The notes: generated from the letters alone by a model not told the origin. A stretch of 64,000 nt of DNA from Cryptomeria japonica (GCF_030272615.1 NC_081413.1:334218302-334282301), one strand, 5' to 3'; positions 45,370 to 57,771 are shown, numbered from the stretch's first letter. Numbers and translations are program-made.

Positions 45370-46380
45370 TGATCATCTTGCTAACATGTTGGTAAGCTAA
45401 CCATTATTGCAGATTAGTCATTTGCACATCATTGTTTCAGTAGTTGCTTGTGCTAAGTTCATCACTACATCAAGTTATGACAAATAAAAAATTTAGAAAT
45501 TGGTATTCACCTTCCTATCATTCATGGCATTTGAATTGGAAGAGAAGCTTTTTAGTGCAAGCAAGAGACACTTATAACTCCCAAAGTTCCATATAATTAC
45601 GACATAATGAAGGAAGTATTTTAATTGATGGAAGAGAATTTCCAAGGTGTAGATGATAATAGGCATCCTTCTTTCACCTAGAAAATAAGAATTTTCAAGG
45701 TTTACATTGTAATAGATTAAAGCTTGTGTGGTGATGCTTGATCTTGATTGTGATTTTTTCACAAGGTGAAATGGCGGTCTAGAGTTGTATAGTCCATACA
45801 TTATACTAAGTCGAAGAATTTGATGTGATGTCCATTTCCCCTCATTAGTTGAGACGGCAAGAACTCTAAAGGGTTTGATGTATTAAAGACACCATTTATC
45901 AAGGCCAATGTTCTAATAATCACAAACATAGTAACATCACCTAAGGTAAGTGAGAAAACCATCAAAACAAAATGATCAGCATGAAATCATGTATCACATA
46001 TTAAACTAGGAATTATTACTTGTGATCAAAACACTATTTTGGAACAAGGGTTAGCCAAGATTAGAGGTCAATAGTGGGAATTCCTCAATCTCAAGAATTA
46101 GGGAGGTCAAGGTGAAGAATATGTGCAAGAAAACTAACAAGGTGTTAATGAAGAATATGGTATGGGTGAACAAGGTGCAAGTTATCATGGGCATGAAAAA
46201 TATGCAAGGTTGAGCAAAATGCCAACAAGAGAGCTTATTGTGAGACCCAAGTTAGTTAACAAGCTAAAGAGGAATCAACATCCTCAATATAAAGGTTACC
46301 AAAAAGAGAATTTCAAAAGACCACTTAGTGTCACAATGATGGGAAAACCAAAATCATCAAGCTAATGTAGGATTTTAATC
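45370..46380 (+). pseudogene. Degraded 5' internal region / gag-like remnant
   Basis: Region after the primer site where gag is expected. The only open piece (46162-46365) is basic and Lys/Gln-rich (YKGYQKENFKRPL), as in nucleocapsid linkers, but no knuckle or Gag core is recognisable. The assignment is from position, not from a domain. Confidence 0.3.
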
Positions 46381-47783
46381 CTCATATTGAAGATGGCCCT
46401 AAAGTCCATTGCCTAAAATCTAAGTTTTGATTAGAAATGGCACTTTCTTAAGTTAATTATAGAAAGAAATGAAAAAAATATGTCCCTTCAATAGAGCTTT
46501 ATCCCTTATAGAACCCTTAAAAAATAAACAAGAATAAAAGTGTCACCAAAAACTTTGGCAAACGATATCATAGGCCAAAATTAGATAGTCAATAACTAAC
46601 CCCAATGGAACTACAATGATGTTCAATACGAAGATAATAGAGGAAACAAAAGACAAGACATCCTTCTAAAAGAAATGTAGCTAAGAATAGTTTTGATCAA
46701 AGCTAAAACATGTTTTGCAAGGATCCTAAGACCCAACACAGCAAAATGCCAACCAATGTTCACTAACCAACTATATAAATACAATCCAAAAACTAAGAGC
46801 TCAAGAACACCTAGAAACAAAAAAGAACACAAGCCAGTGACAACTTTCTCAAAGACCTCAATAGCCTCCAATTATGTCTCAAAACTCTAGTTGTATTAGA
46901 GAGAAGAAACATCAACCATGGAAGTAACACGAGCATGCAAGTTGGCCAAGAATCGAAGTATTTTATGTAGCATTGCTTTAAAAGTTTACCGATCTATGTG
47001 GTATCCCCTAATGGTGAATGCATGTAATATAAGTGGCCTGAGGTCCTCTTCATTGGTTTCTTGACCTACACTTCGATTTCTTAATTATGTTATGGATCAG
47101 TTTAGCCTTATTGGTGTGATCATGTGTCATCTGAAGCACTGCTTTCACTCACATGTTAATATACTATCATATCTAGATCCACATAAGTTGATATGTTTCA
47201 ATCGGGAATCTTAAGGTTTACCAAGAAGTAATAAACTCACTCAACCTTACAAAACCCATTAGCTTCATGATACTAATTCTTTTTTATCAAATAAGACCTT
47301 TGTGTGAACACTTTTGACTAGAACTCTTCATCAACTTTCTCTTTGTCCAGTGAGACTTTTTACTTGGAGCATTAGCAAAAACACTTTGGGGTTTTATAAT
47401 TCTATGTTGTGGTCCAAAACTAATGCTAATTAAAAATAATCTATCCTTGAGGATGTTTTCTAAAGCATATCTAGCTATGAGCTTTTGACGATTGGTCAAT
47501 CAATCTTCTTTTTCTTTAACAAACCAATAATTATTTCAAAGCTCATAGTAGTAAAGATGCTTTCACTACGATATGTAGAACTCGATAAATTGAAAATATT
47601 CAATAATAAAAATTAATTCAGAGTCTTCCATTCATTTAGAATTCCTCATCAAGAACCAAGTCTAGCATATATATTAATTAGAAGATCATTATTTAGAAGT
47701 TACATCGAATTAATTATATTGCTATGCCTGGGAAGAAATCCTGAGCAGGTCTGAGTACCAAAATTAGAAGTAGGAAAAGAAAA
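46381..47783. other. No supportable gene
   Basis: Frames at 46623-46871 (minus, hydrophobic) and 46693-46890 (plus, its antisense) overlap and show no family signature. The rest is stop-rich. Confidence 0.5.
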
Positions 47784-47963
47784 ATGAGAGCTGAGGAAAA
47801 ACGGGAGCTCGTGGACTTCATTGATCTGCATAATAGATTCTTCTACGAAGAGCTGGACGCTGCTACAACCTTGACGATCTGCAGTTTCTGTTGCGGTCTG
47901 CGTTTTTTTGGTGGTTCTGTTTCATTGGTTTTGCCACTTTTTGGCTGTGAGTCAGTTCTTTAG
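47784..47963 (+). CDS. Small hypothetical ORF, 59 residues
   Basis: ATG at 47784, stop at 47961-47963. The N-terminal half is charged and looks helical (KRELVDFIDLHNRFFYEELD); the C-terminal half is hydrophobic and Cys/Phe-rich. Base composition is less AT-rich than around it. It lies just beyond the 3' end of the minus-strand split gene. It could be an exon or a chance frame; I do not recognise it. Confidence 0.25.
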   Translation: MRAEEKRELVDFIDLHNRFFYEELDAATTLTICSFCCGLRFFGGSVSLVLPLFGCESVL

Positions 47964-48934
47964 ATGGCACTCTGTATTTTGTTTTGAGATTCTGGTCCCT
48001 TCAAAGCCTGGTTTTAACCCTTTAATCAAAAACATCAAATGAACTCTGCGGAAGCAACATTCACTGTTAATTTATATTTATGAAATTTTAGATTCTACAC
48101 CATAAATTGTTTCATAGTGAGCTAAGCTCTGTACCTGCAAACCCAAATTTAGAAATCTCACAAAAATAAAGCATTGCTTCACTACATAAAAACGTTTAAA
48201 ATGCAATTTTACTTCTTTCACTCGCTATAAACTTTCAAAACATTTAAAAAATTTATAGAATTAATTGATCAAAAAGGATAAATGTTCACACATTATCTAT
48301 CTCTTGGTAAAATATCAAAGAAGCAAAAGAATTGCAGCCGTAAGGTTCAATCAAAGGAATCTAGACAACTAGCAGCATATACAAAAGGGTCATGATTTCC
48401 ATAACCATAGACTACTAGTTTGATATGATTATTTCTTTTAATTCATTGGGTAAGAAGAATCCTATGTCACAAATATTTGCCACATTCATCATTTCTAAAT
48501 AGAGTGATGTGTTGATTTGAGGAAAAAGAGGCAGCTTGCATGTTACAGTGCTCCAAGCTACGATAACTGAGCCCACAATTAAATAAATGCTCTTAGAACA
48601 TCCCAATCATTATTCATAGACTAAAAAGAAGAATTAAAGCAACTACTTGGTTGAACAATAAACATTCATGCCAAATAAGTAGGCTTGAGCTTTCCACAGT
48701 CCATGAAAACATGTGCATGAGTTTCTGGAAAAAACTGTGTATATTTTTGAAATAATGTTTCGGATTGCAATCAGCAATCCATCATCAGGAAGAGGATAAA
48801 TCTTAATCTCATCACTGCAGCACAGAAAACAGAATCTTTTACTCAACATTTCAAATTCACTCCTGATACTCTACTTACAACATCTTGGGTTTTTGTGTAA
48901 TTAGACCTTATCCGTTTTCATATTTAGCTATCTC

Positions 48935-50940
48935 TTATTCAACTTTAGCCTCCTCTGCATGTAAAGGACTCTCCCCAACGTTCTCCCTCACAAACCTATA
49001 ATTTCACATGAACAAGTTTATGAGTTTTGCAACAGGGATGACAAATAGAACTAGTCTATCAGAGAATGAGAGCAACATAGCCACTGACTGTACCTTACAA
49101 ACTTCTCTTGTGAAGATTGCAGAATGTAGATTGCCATGACAAGTGTTAAAAGAAAACCTGTTTCAGACATAATGGTCAAATATTAATATGTCATCATTAA
49201 GAGAAGGAATGTCCAAAGTAATAACCGCATCTGAATACCTGCTCCAAAAAGCACATAAAATCCTCCTGACACATCAATCTCCGACCTCTCCTCCCTAGTA
49301 TAAATAGCACACAGAGAAACAATATTTTAACCAGCTATCAAATCATGCATGTTATGTAAACAGAAAATCTCATATGAGATTTCAAATTTTCAAAAAAAAA
49401 AAAGCAATGCGCCAGGGAATCAATAGCTGTTGATGTCTAACATTCTTCAATTTCTACAAAGGTTACAGAGCTGACATGCTTGCAATGATGATCCATGCAT
49501 AGAAATTGATTGAAAGCAAAAAGAGTAGTTCAGAATCCCAATAATGAATGATACAAGAGATTCTAATTCTAAAGAGGCATTTGATTCAAGTTAACCATCA
49601 TGCTCAATCTAAGTAGTAAACAAGATATAAAATGGAAAGATATCAAATTATGGGAGCAATGAAAAGGTAATAGAATGAAGTATCGGGAATCAAGTCTTTT
49701 GCCAAAGTAGAAGAATACCAAAGCCTGCAATAAAGAGTATCTTTACTACCCCTGTTCGAAAAGTCAGTCAGTTATCCACTTTGTCTCCAATGTCCTCCAT
49801 ATGTCCATCTGACCTAATCTCAAAGCCCCTGCATCATCTATAAATGAATGGTGTTGGCTGATCATTTCCGTATCACAAGTTACCAGTACCAGGTAATCCC
49901 AATGACCACCACCACCATGCAGCCCATTTCACCTGTCCCCCAATCCATTTCATACCCATCCCCACACAAGAGTCATATTCAAACAGAACAGAAACAAACA
50001 TGAACAGATCTCTATTCTGTATCTATATCCATAAATAGAACATATCTTTGGGAGATTACATATTATGTACAAGTTAATTTAGATGCACAAAAGACCTGCA
50101 TGGTTCTCGAAAGGAGGAATGATTTGCACTTTTGTCATTTGGTTTTTGTTTTGTTGCTTATAAATGGGACCATATTTATCAGGGAGCAGTACAACATAAT
50201 GAAAAGTTTTCCATGCATTATGAGATGATTCTACCATCACCTCTAATTTTGAGTGAAACCAATCTTCTAAGGTTTAAAATTCCTACTGAATTCAATGCTG
50301 GTTGTTGGACCACATCCATACAGTGAGTTTGCTGCAGGTAGAAGTAGGCTAACGTCAAACAATGACATTATTATCCCAATAGCTAATGGCCACCAACATG
50401 ACATCAGCCAACATTAGTATGCCGAAATTATGAAAAATAGCCATATGTGAAAAGAAACTTCTTGGATCAAGTCAAGACATGAATTATAAAAGGCTCTCGG
50501 TGCATAGTTTCACACAGAATAGCTTCTTTTCCCTACCCTTGTAGCAGATTTTTGTCAGCTTTCCTGAATTTTTCATTTCAAAAATTGTTTTTTATGTTTG
50601 TCTTAGATGTCAGTGCCAGCATCTAACGATGTATAGAAATCTACAATTGAGTCCATTCCATATTATTTTTATCCACTGCTATATAATTTGTGTGCTCAAT
50701 CCCCCTACAATTTTAAACTCCCTAAATATCAAGAGATTATTAAAATTTTATAAAGAAATCCTAATGCATAAACAATAACTCAATTTTGAAAGAGCCTAAA
50801 TCACCTGACCCACCAATACAATTGAAAAGAAACAAAAGTTAAGTAGGAGAAGCTACCAACCAAAAGTATCTCACAACTATACGCTTTGGCCAAGATTCTG
50901 GATCCCAAAAATCCTTCGCCACAGTTTCGTGAGTTTCCAT
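48935..50940 (-). CDS. Four-exon gene for an 83-residue single-pass membrane protein
   Basis: Exons on the minus strand: 50861-50940 (ATG at 50940), 49239-49294, 49094-49157 and 48935-48986 (stop TAA). All three introns (1566, 81 and 107 bp) have GT-AG ends, and the joined length is 252 bases, exactly 84 codons. The N-terminal half is polar with paired Trp (DFWDPESWPKRI). A hydrophobic segment at residues 38-58 (GFYVLFGAGFLLTLVMAIYIL) is a clear transmembrane helix, followed by a charged tail. No signal peptide precedes it. A splice acceptor (TGCAG) two bases before the ATG suggests an intron in the 5' UTR. I do not recognise the family. It is the only intact-looking host gene in the window; the intact frame across four exons argues against a pseudogene. 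Confidence 0.72.
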
Positions 50941-51320
50941 ATCTGCATTAAATCAGAAATTTTTAAATCTTAACCACCCAAAGACATTTTAGTGAAGAGA
51001 ACCAATCCTGAAAAAATTAAAAGAAAAACGATTGCCCAGTCCTGTTAAAGGTTAGTTGAATGTTCAATAATGTTTAGATTCATTAGACATAAAACGTTCT
51101 ATATTGCACTAACCTGTATCGATTCCCATGTCAGGCCACAGATGAAACAACGAATAAATCTATAAAATTAACTAATCTGCATCTTACAACAGCCAAAATG
51201 GGCATAATAAATAAAAATATAAAATCAGTTTATTACGACTACATGCCAAAATCAAATATATAGAATTTGATCCAGAAATGAACATAGAGTCAAACTATCT
51301 ACATTATCTATTTATGCAAA

Positions 51321-51840
51321 ATGGTGGAAGAGGAAGGAGCAGGCAAGAATAGCTCTGTGAGTAAGACAAAATGTAATCCTCCATTGATTTGCCTCTTGCC
51401 TCTAGTTGCTGGTCTTGATCACCTTTGCTTTATTTATCATCTTTGTCCAGTTTATGTGCAGTGTTGTGCTTTCTATCTTTGCAACAATGTGATTGTTTTT
51501 TTTCCTGTTTTTCTGTTGGCTTTTTGGTCTTCTCAATCTCTCCCCATTGATTTTTAGCTGCAGATTGAGTAGGAGATAAGGCAGAGAAGAGCTCATAGAC
51601 AATACAGGGATGACTCGTCCTGTATGGGGTGGGTATGGGACTGGACAGGAGTTGGTAGGAGGTGAGGTGGTCGGCACGGACAGATTTGGCCAGAACTCAG
51701 TGACAAGAGTTTTTAACACCTCCAAGCAAGCCCTTGCCAATGATGAAAGAGTGGAGGTTTTTGAAGGAACAAAATTTGAATTTTTTGGTCATTATCAAGG
51801 GACTGTTCAAGCACAGAGCAAAGTAGCAAGCAAGTAAAGG
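51321..51840 (+). other. Possible exons of a plus-strand gene
   Basis: ATG at 51321 opens MVEEEGAGKNSS and meets a strong donor (CT|GTGAGTAAG) at 51357. A second open stretch follows an AATACAG acceptor at about 51611 (ATG at 51612-51614, reading MTRPVWGGYGTGQ) and ends at a stop near 51837, next to GTAAAG/GTGAGA donor-like sites. The two pieces do not join in a simple frame, so this is not a firm gene model. Base composition is more gene-like than in the surrounding repeats. Confidence 0.3.
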
Positions 51841-52357
51841 TGAGATTCCATCAACATTGACCTTGATTCCTAATATTGCAATGCAATTGATATCAGACTA
51901 TTTGCCAGTTCTGGTTTGGATCCTGGTTCAGCTTCGTGGATTTAGTTTGTGGAAATAGTATTTAGGCTTTTCCTTGGGACCCTATGATCAATCCCAAGTT
52001 CTTCAGTCAACTTCGTGGATTTAGTTTGTGGAAATAGTATTTAGATGACTTGAAATTTTATTTTTTTTGTGATTTTCCTCCACATTTGGTTTTTACTTCC
52101 TCATGTATTGAAGACAATAGGGGAAGTTATTAAAATTCATGATACGAGGTCTTCACTGTCCCATATGAATGCTAGAGTTATAATTAACCTGCAGCTTGCT
52201 TCCCTAATTCACTTTGTTTCAAGCTCCATGATTCTGTGATTAATTGTAAAATTATTGGCCTTAGTGCATTGAGTTCTTGTTTTCCTATGCCAAAGATAAT
52301 GGCCATGTAAGGAAAAACTACCCTTGCTTAAGAAGGTTTAAGCTGCTTTAATGTCTT

Positions 52358-52513
52358 AAGAAATTGGGGACGAACTCCCCTTCACTGAATTTGGATTTGG
52401 ATAATAATAAAGATGTCAAAAATATGCTAAATCAGTTGGCGGCAGTTAGAGCCTCTGGAATCCTTGCCCAGGAGAAGTATGTGGTTAATCAGGCTGATGA
52501 TGCAAATAAAGTG
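52358..52513 (+). other. Possible internal exon
   Basis: Open plus-strand stretch encoding a helical, Ala/Asn/Asp-rich peptide (NMLNQLAAVRASGILAQEKY), ending at a good splice donor (AAAG|GTGAGC). The open frame has no in-frame ATG at its start, consistent with an internal exon after an AG acceptor near 52358. Product unknown. It may belong with the exon-like pieces at 51321-51840. Confidence 0.3.
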
Positions 52514-52789
52514 TACTTTCAGTCTTTGATAAAGGTGAGCAAAATTTAAGTCTCAACTGTGTATTTGCATCTGCAATTTATTTGTTGAATGCCAAGTGTT
52601 TGTAAAAAATGTCAATGATTATTTCTATATATATCAACTGTTTGTTATTATTCCTATGATCATTAATGATAGTTGCAGCTGCTCTAGATCATAAAATTCA
52701 GAATTTTTTATTGGTACCATGTTTCCTAATTGTTTGACAAAATGCTTAATTTGAAATCTTTGAAAGTTATTTGAAAGAAAATAGATAGG

Positions 52790-53110
52790 GTACTTTACAA
52801 CCAACTCACTCAAATGTATCTCGGGGTTCTTGCCATCAAACCTTTCAATAAGCCTTTGGCTAAATTCTTCTTATGAATTAATTAAACTATGCCCTTAGTT
52901 AACCAATCTATTTTACCACCAGTCGAGCTATTCCTTACAGATGAAGGGTAGCAAATTCATATTTTTTCCTCCATACATAGGTTAAGTGAAAAGTATGCAT
53001 CTAACTTTTGAACCCGAGCAGAAGCTGTACATTTGTTTGGTCCATCATAAGAGGGAATGGTCAACTTACCCAATTTGAGTGTCAAGTCTCCATGAGGCTG
53101 ATTTCCTCCT
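52790..53110 (-). pseudogene. Gypsy gag fragment on the minus strand
   Basis: The minus strand reads LKLGKLTIPSYDGPN, VQKLDAYFSLN and then FATLHL near 52950-53085, followed in another frame by FSQRLIERFDGKNPEIHLSEL near 52800-52870. This is the conserved core of a gypsy Gag (retrotransposon Gag domain). It is frameshifted and stop-ridden, and lies head-to-head with the pol remnant starting at about 53190. Confidence 0.65.
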
Positions 53111-53189
53111 CAAGAAAGAAGATGAATGCAAGTGCTCAATCTTAAAGAAAAGGATTCCAAAAGGGTTTTCCTCCTCAAAATGATTTCAC

Positions 53190-54960
53190 TCTGAGAAGAC
53201 ATGAGGTGCATGACAATTTCTATATAGTGGACATTTGAGAGACCAACATAATTTTAGGAGAGCAATGGATACTTCCTAAAGAAATTCACTCAGAACTACC
53301 AAAACATGGCGTTGAAATTCAAGTCGAAAGGAAAGGAAGTAGTGCTTCAATGTATTGCACATGGAGCCCTAAGAATTGTTTCAACAAAAATGATGGAACG
53401 ATCATTTTGGAGAGGGCAAGTTGGTTGGGAAGCCCATTGTTTAGCAACAACCACAATATCATACATAGATAAGAAATCCTATGATGTTGATATCCAATCT
53501 ATTTTGGACAAGCATAGTGTGATATTTAATGTTTTACCTCCATGACTAGCTTCTTATAGAGGATTCCAAAATATATGAGAGTTTGAACCAGGTGTTAAGC
53601 CTATGATGACTACACCCTACTATAATTCAAAGAGGTATAAGGAAGAGATCAAAAAGGCCAATAAGGAACTTTTGTAAGTGAGCCACATCAGACCTAGTTC
53701 TAGCTCTTTTGCTTCATCAATGATTCTTGTTAAGAAAACAGATAGTACCATGCAAATGTGTATTGACTATAGAGCTCTAAACAAATAACTACAAAAAAAA
53801 GTATCCAATAACCAAGATCAATGAGTTAATTGATGAGTTCAATGGAGCAATGTATTTCTCAAAGATTAATTTGAGATCAAGTTACCATCAAATCCACATC
53901 AAGGATGAAGACATGCAAGAAAACAACATTCAAATGCCATTTTGGACAATTTGAGTTCTTGGTCATGCTTTTTAGTTTAAAAAATACTCCAGCTACTTTT
54001 CAAGCATGTACAAACCAAGTATTCAATAAGCAATTGAGAAAATTTGTGTTGGTCTTCTTTGATAACATCTAGATTTACAACAGAACATGGAAGGAACATT
54101 CAAAGCATCTAGATACAATTCTAGGAACATTCAAGCAACATGCTCTTCTGCAAAGAAATCTAGATGTGAATTTGGAATGACAGATTATATTTGGGTCATG
54201 TTATTAGTGCCCAAGGAGTTCAAGTGGATCAACAAAAAATCAGAGCTATCTTAGATTAGCTTCCTTCTACTGTATTGACATAGTTGAGAACTTGAGAGGA
54301 TTTCTTGGCCTTTGTAAATTATTATGATGGATTTATTAAAGGATTTTCACAACTTACAACACCCTTAACAGATATGACAAAAAAAGGAGCTGTTGAATAG
54401 TTAAAACGATTTTGATTACCTTAAGGAGGTAATTAACTCATGTCCTATACTAGTTGTTCCGGATTTCTCTTTTCCATTTTTTGTTGAATGTGATGCATTG
54501 GAGAAAGTTATTGGAGTTATGTTGACATAGAAGGGTCATCCCATAGCTTTTGAAGTAGGAATTTGAGAGAACTTAAGAAATGATTCTCTATTTATGATAA
54601 AGAAATGTTAGCCATCATGCATGCTTCAGAAAAGTTAAGACAATATCTAATTTGTTCAAGATGTGGTAAAGACATCACAACAATTTAGCTTATGATTTTG
54701 ACATAGAATATATGAAAGGAAAAAATAGTGTAGTTGCTGATGCTTTTTCCAATGAGTGTACTTTATGTTCTCATATTGGAAGGCTGTCATTATTGCAGTA
54801 TATGCTAAAAATGCATTCTCTATTAATCGCATTGATGGAGAAGTGAAAGATGATAGGCATTCAGTGAAAAATGGACTTATTCTCCATAAGAACAAATTTT
54901 TCATAATTCCAGAATTCTTAGCCTCGTTTCAATACCACCAAATTTAAACTTTCAGGTAGA
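53190..54960 (+). pseudogene. Gypsy PR-RT-RNase H remnant
   Basis: Plus strand: end of protease (NFYIVDI, then TNIILGEQW near 53220-53270), a spacer with an open piece at 53306-53545, reverse transcriptase from about 53640 to 54300 (YPITKINELIDEFNGAMYFSKI, then YHQIHIKDED; the catalytic motif is FFDN at 54055-54066, the second Asp lost), RNase H from about 54440 (VVPDFSFPFFVECDA, then HPIAFE) and the pre-integrase segment (NGLILHKNKFFIIPE near 54860-54920). The reading frame changes many times. The integrase that should follow is missing here. Confidence 0.85.
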
Positions 54961-56550
54961 AAAAAAAGCATCGCCATGCACCAAACTCCTTTGTCAAGTT
55001 GTTCTCAATCACAGAATGGTAGCATCACTTGTTTCTTGCACCAGTTGTCATACTTGATCATATTTGAAATGACAAGTTTAACTTGGTTCGTGTCATCTCC
55101 TTGCATTAAACCTAGTACAGGCACATCAATTTGAGGAAAAAAGTCCATCAAACTGGAACCGTCAAAGCACTGATGCAATTTATCATAGATTTGTGAAAAC
55201 AATTAAATCTCAAAATCTATGAAAAATGATGCAAAATCATTTTACAATTCATGACTTCATTTCAACTAATGTGGCAAGTTTCCAAGCCATAACACCTTAC
55301 AGTTTGGGAGATATTAAACTTTTGATTTTTCTTTGGCAGTTTGTAAAAATAATTAAATCTGGAGTTTCATAGGAGCTGGAGCAATATGGTCTGGCAAGGG
55401 GTTTCATGACGTCATAATAGACAATGTAGCAAGGTTTCCCTAGAAAATATTTATCCAGTTGCCTGTTTTCTCCTTCACTGCATTCACAGCAAGTTTTATA
55501 AAGTTTTCATCAGGTTATGACACAAGGTTATGATTTTTCATTTTTCACGAGTTATAATTTCAAGTTAAGATTTGAAATTATGAAATGCCTTCAAAATGCT
55601 GATGAAAGCAGCCATCGCCATCAAGGTGAGAAGGATAATGAAAACCATTATAACTGTTATAGAGATAAAGAAAGCTTTGGAAAATCTCGCAACTACCATG
55701 CATGGGTTATGCCAGCCAAGATATGTTTTTCACAGCTACCAACTTTGCTTAGAGATCCAAATGCTTAGTTTCAACCAAGCTCTTTCTTCATTGATTAATT
55801 GATAGCTTTGAGGTGTGACTTGAAACATGAATCTGAACAAGAAAAGCCACTTGAGCAAGTTCCTATTGTTTGCCAGGATTACTAAGTTGAATATCACCGA
55901 TGGCAGGATTAGATATTGCTTGGAAAATTTGCAGACATGAGAGCTTGGGCTATGTATCTAGCTATTTTTGTTTGTATCTTTCCCTATGTGCTTGAGTTGC
56001 AAAGAATAGCTACAAAACTGCGACAAATACTTGTGTTTATATTTTTGGATGCGACATCCATGTGAGAGTACTTTAGACATTTGCGGGAAATAGAAAGGCA
56101 AAATTCAAAGAGAAAGAATGATAGGATTAACAGGCAAAACAGAGAAAGAGTAGAAGGCACTTACTCCTATGAGATGTTGTGAATGGTGAGAGCAGTGGAG
56201 CTGGTCAAGAAAAATGTGGTGCATTGCTTATCCTAAGTGTTACGCATTACATTTGAAATGCATATAAAGTCTTTATCCACAATTTTGTAAAGTTGTTAAA
56301 AGGTTGCCTCCCCTCAGAAAGCCAATACAAGTTGTGAAGTCACTGTTAAATGCCGATGATGGGAGGAAAGCTTAGCTATCAGCATTCTCAAGCAGGTTGC
56401 TAATCTCTTTCAAAACGCCAGCAAGGTTTTAAATGGCTTTCAAAAAGAAGATAGCTAGATTCATGAGGTAGTTACCATAACTACCAGAAAAACTAATACT
56501 TGCAAAAGACAAAGCAAGTGAATTGTTTAGCATAATGTAATGAATTTCAG
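54961..56550. other. No firm gene; a few open stretches
   Basis: A minus-strand frame at 55005-55202 ends with a stop and includes an FDGSSLMDFFPQIDVPVLG stretch after an AG acceptor-like site. Another minus-strand open stretch lies around 55325-55480. Neither matches a family I know. The plus-strand frames at 55517-55802 overlap each other and are not convincing. Confidence 0.35.
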
Positions 56551-57061
56551 GATATGCACATAATGGATTAGTTGAAAAGCCTTTCGAAACTATCCAGCAG
56601 ATACAAATATCAGGTGTAAAGCTACACTACCAAATGTTTGCCAATATCCTCCTTTGCCGAAAGGCAAGCTGTTGAAACAAAATATGGGCATTCATTTAAA
56701 CATATTTGCTGACGTTGTATTTGCGGTTACCTTGGTAAACATGACTGCAAAATGTGGAAATATAGGCATGTCATGTGATCTTCTTGATATAACACCTCAA
56801 AAAGATGTCATATCAAGGAGTATAATAATTGCAGGGTTTGGACACATCATGGTTTTGTTCAAGAGGCTTTGAAATCTTCAATGCATTTGCCGGTGTGAAG
56901 CTAACTTCTATGCCAACATCTTTGAGCCTATGCCAAAATGGGTGCATTGGAACAATGAATGGATACCCATCAAAGTGCAATAGAAAGGAAATTTTATGCA
57001 CAACCATCCTGATAAACAAGTATTCGAAATGTAAAGCATAGAAAATGCACATGACTGCCAA
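56551..57061 (+). pseudogene. PPR-repeat protein pseudogene fragment (PLS type)
   Basis: Shifting frames give successive PPR-like units: GYAHNGLVEKPFETIQQIQ with SGVK (56551-56620), then an open piece at 56654-56872 with VNMTAKCGNIGMSCDLLDI and TPQKDVISRSIIIAGFGH, then 56829-57041 with FEIFNAFAGVKLTSMPT and INKYSKCKA. DMYAKCG-, DVISW- and AGY-like motifs are typical of plant organellar RNA-editing PPR proteins. At least two frameshifts; only about two to three repeats survive and there is no DYW end. It is a gene fragment, perhaps a retrocopy. Confidence 0.8.
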
Positions 57062-57261
57062 CCGTGACTAGCATACCACATTTGTGTTCAAAATTCATTG
57101 TCAATACTCAATATGCATTCAGAATTCAGAATTCATTGTCAATACTCAATATATGTATTCATAATTGAAAATACATTGTCAATATGCCAACACTTGTTTG
57201 CATGAAGTTCATTGTTTCTTTCAGGTTGGAGGATATTTTGATAGTCTTCCATTTCTATTAT

Positions 57262-57560
57262 GACCTACAACCGCTTCTTTATGCACTACAAAGTTTTGGG
57301 TGTTTGTGAAATTCTATACCAAGCTGTTATTCATATTTCTGAGTGCTTTTGGCTATGATTCAGACCTGTTTACCTTTCATAATTGTGAAAAGCCCAATAT
57401 TGCAGACCTGCAACCACATTTATACGCACTATCGAGTTCCAAGTGTTTGTGAAATTTATTATCAGGCTGCTGCTCATTATTTCTAAGTGCTTTTGGAAGT
57501 GATTTAGACATGTTTACCCATCATATTAGTGAAAATCTAGTTTTACAGACCTATAATAAA
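57262..57560. repeat. Tandem duplication, 143-bp unit
   Basis: GACCT(A/G)CAACC starts at 57262 and 57405, with a third start (GACCTATAA) at 57548. The two full units share ...GTGTTTGTGAAAT... and GAGTGCTTTTGG-like blocks and are moderately diverged. Confidence 0.82.
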
Positions 57561-57599
57561 ATTAAAAAAATGTTTTTTTTGAGCATTTGAGTCTTTTTT

Positions 57600-57771
57600 T
57601 TTTTGATGTGCTGGGAAAAGGGGGACGGCCGGGGCGGTTAGGGGATGAAGGGACATCCCCCAACCATATTGGGGGCGGGGGGACGTCCCTTTTGAGAATC
57701 ACTGCCGTCCCCAAGTTTCCGGGACGTTTCCCACAAATTTTGCAATTTTGGGGACAGCAGGGGGACGTCCC
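57600..57771. repeat. GC-rich GGGGAC/GTCCCC repeat region, left part
   Basis: Unlike the AT-rich surroundings, this stretch is dense in GGGGACG and its complement CGTCCC, giving many possible hairpins. It is cut by the solo LTR at 57772 and resumes at 59739. Confidence 0.6.
57767..57771. repeat. Target-site duplication GTCCC (left copy)
   Basis: Identical to 59734-59738. Confidence 0.87.

Noticed and set aside
46623-46890. Hydrophobic minus-strand frame resembling a membrane protein
   Set aside because: No splice context, no family match, overlaps an equally long plus-strand frame, and lies in decayed sequence.
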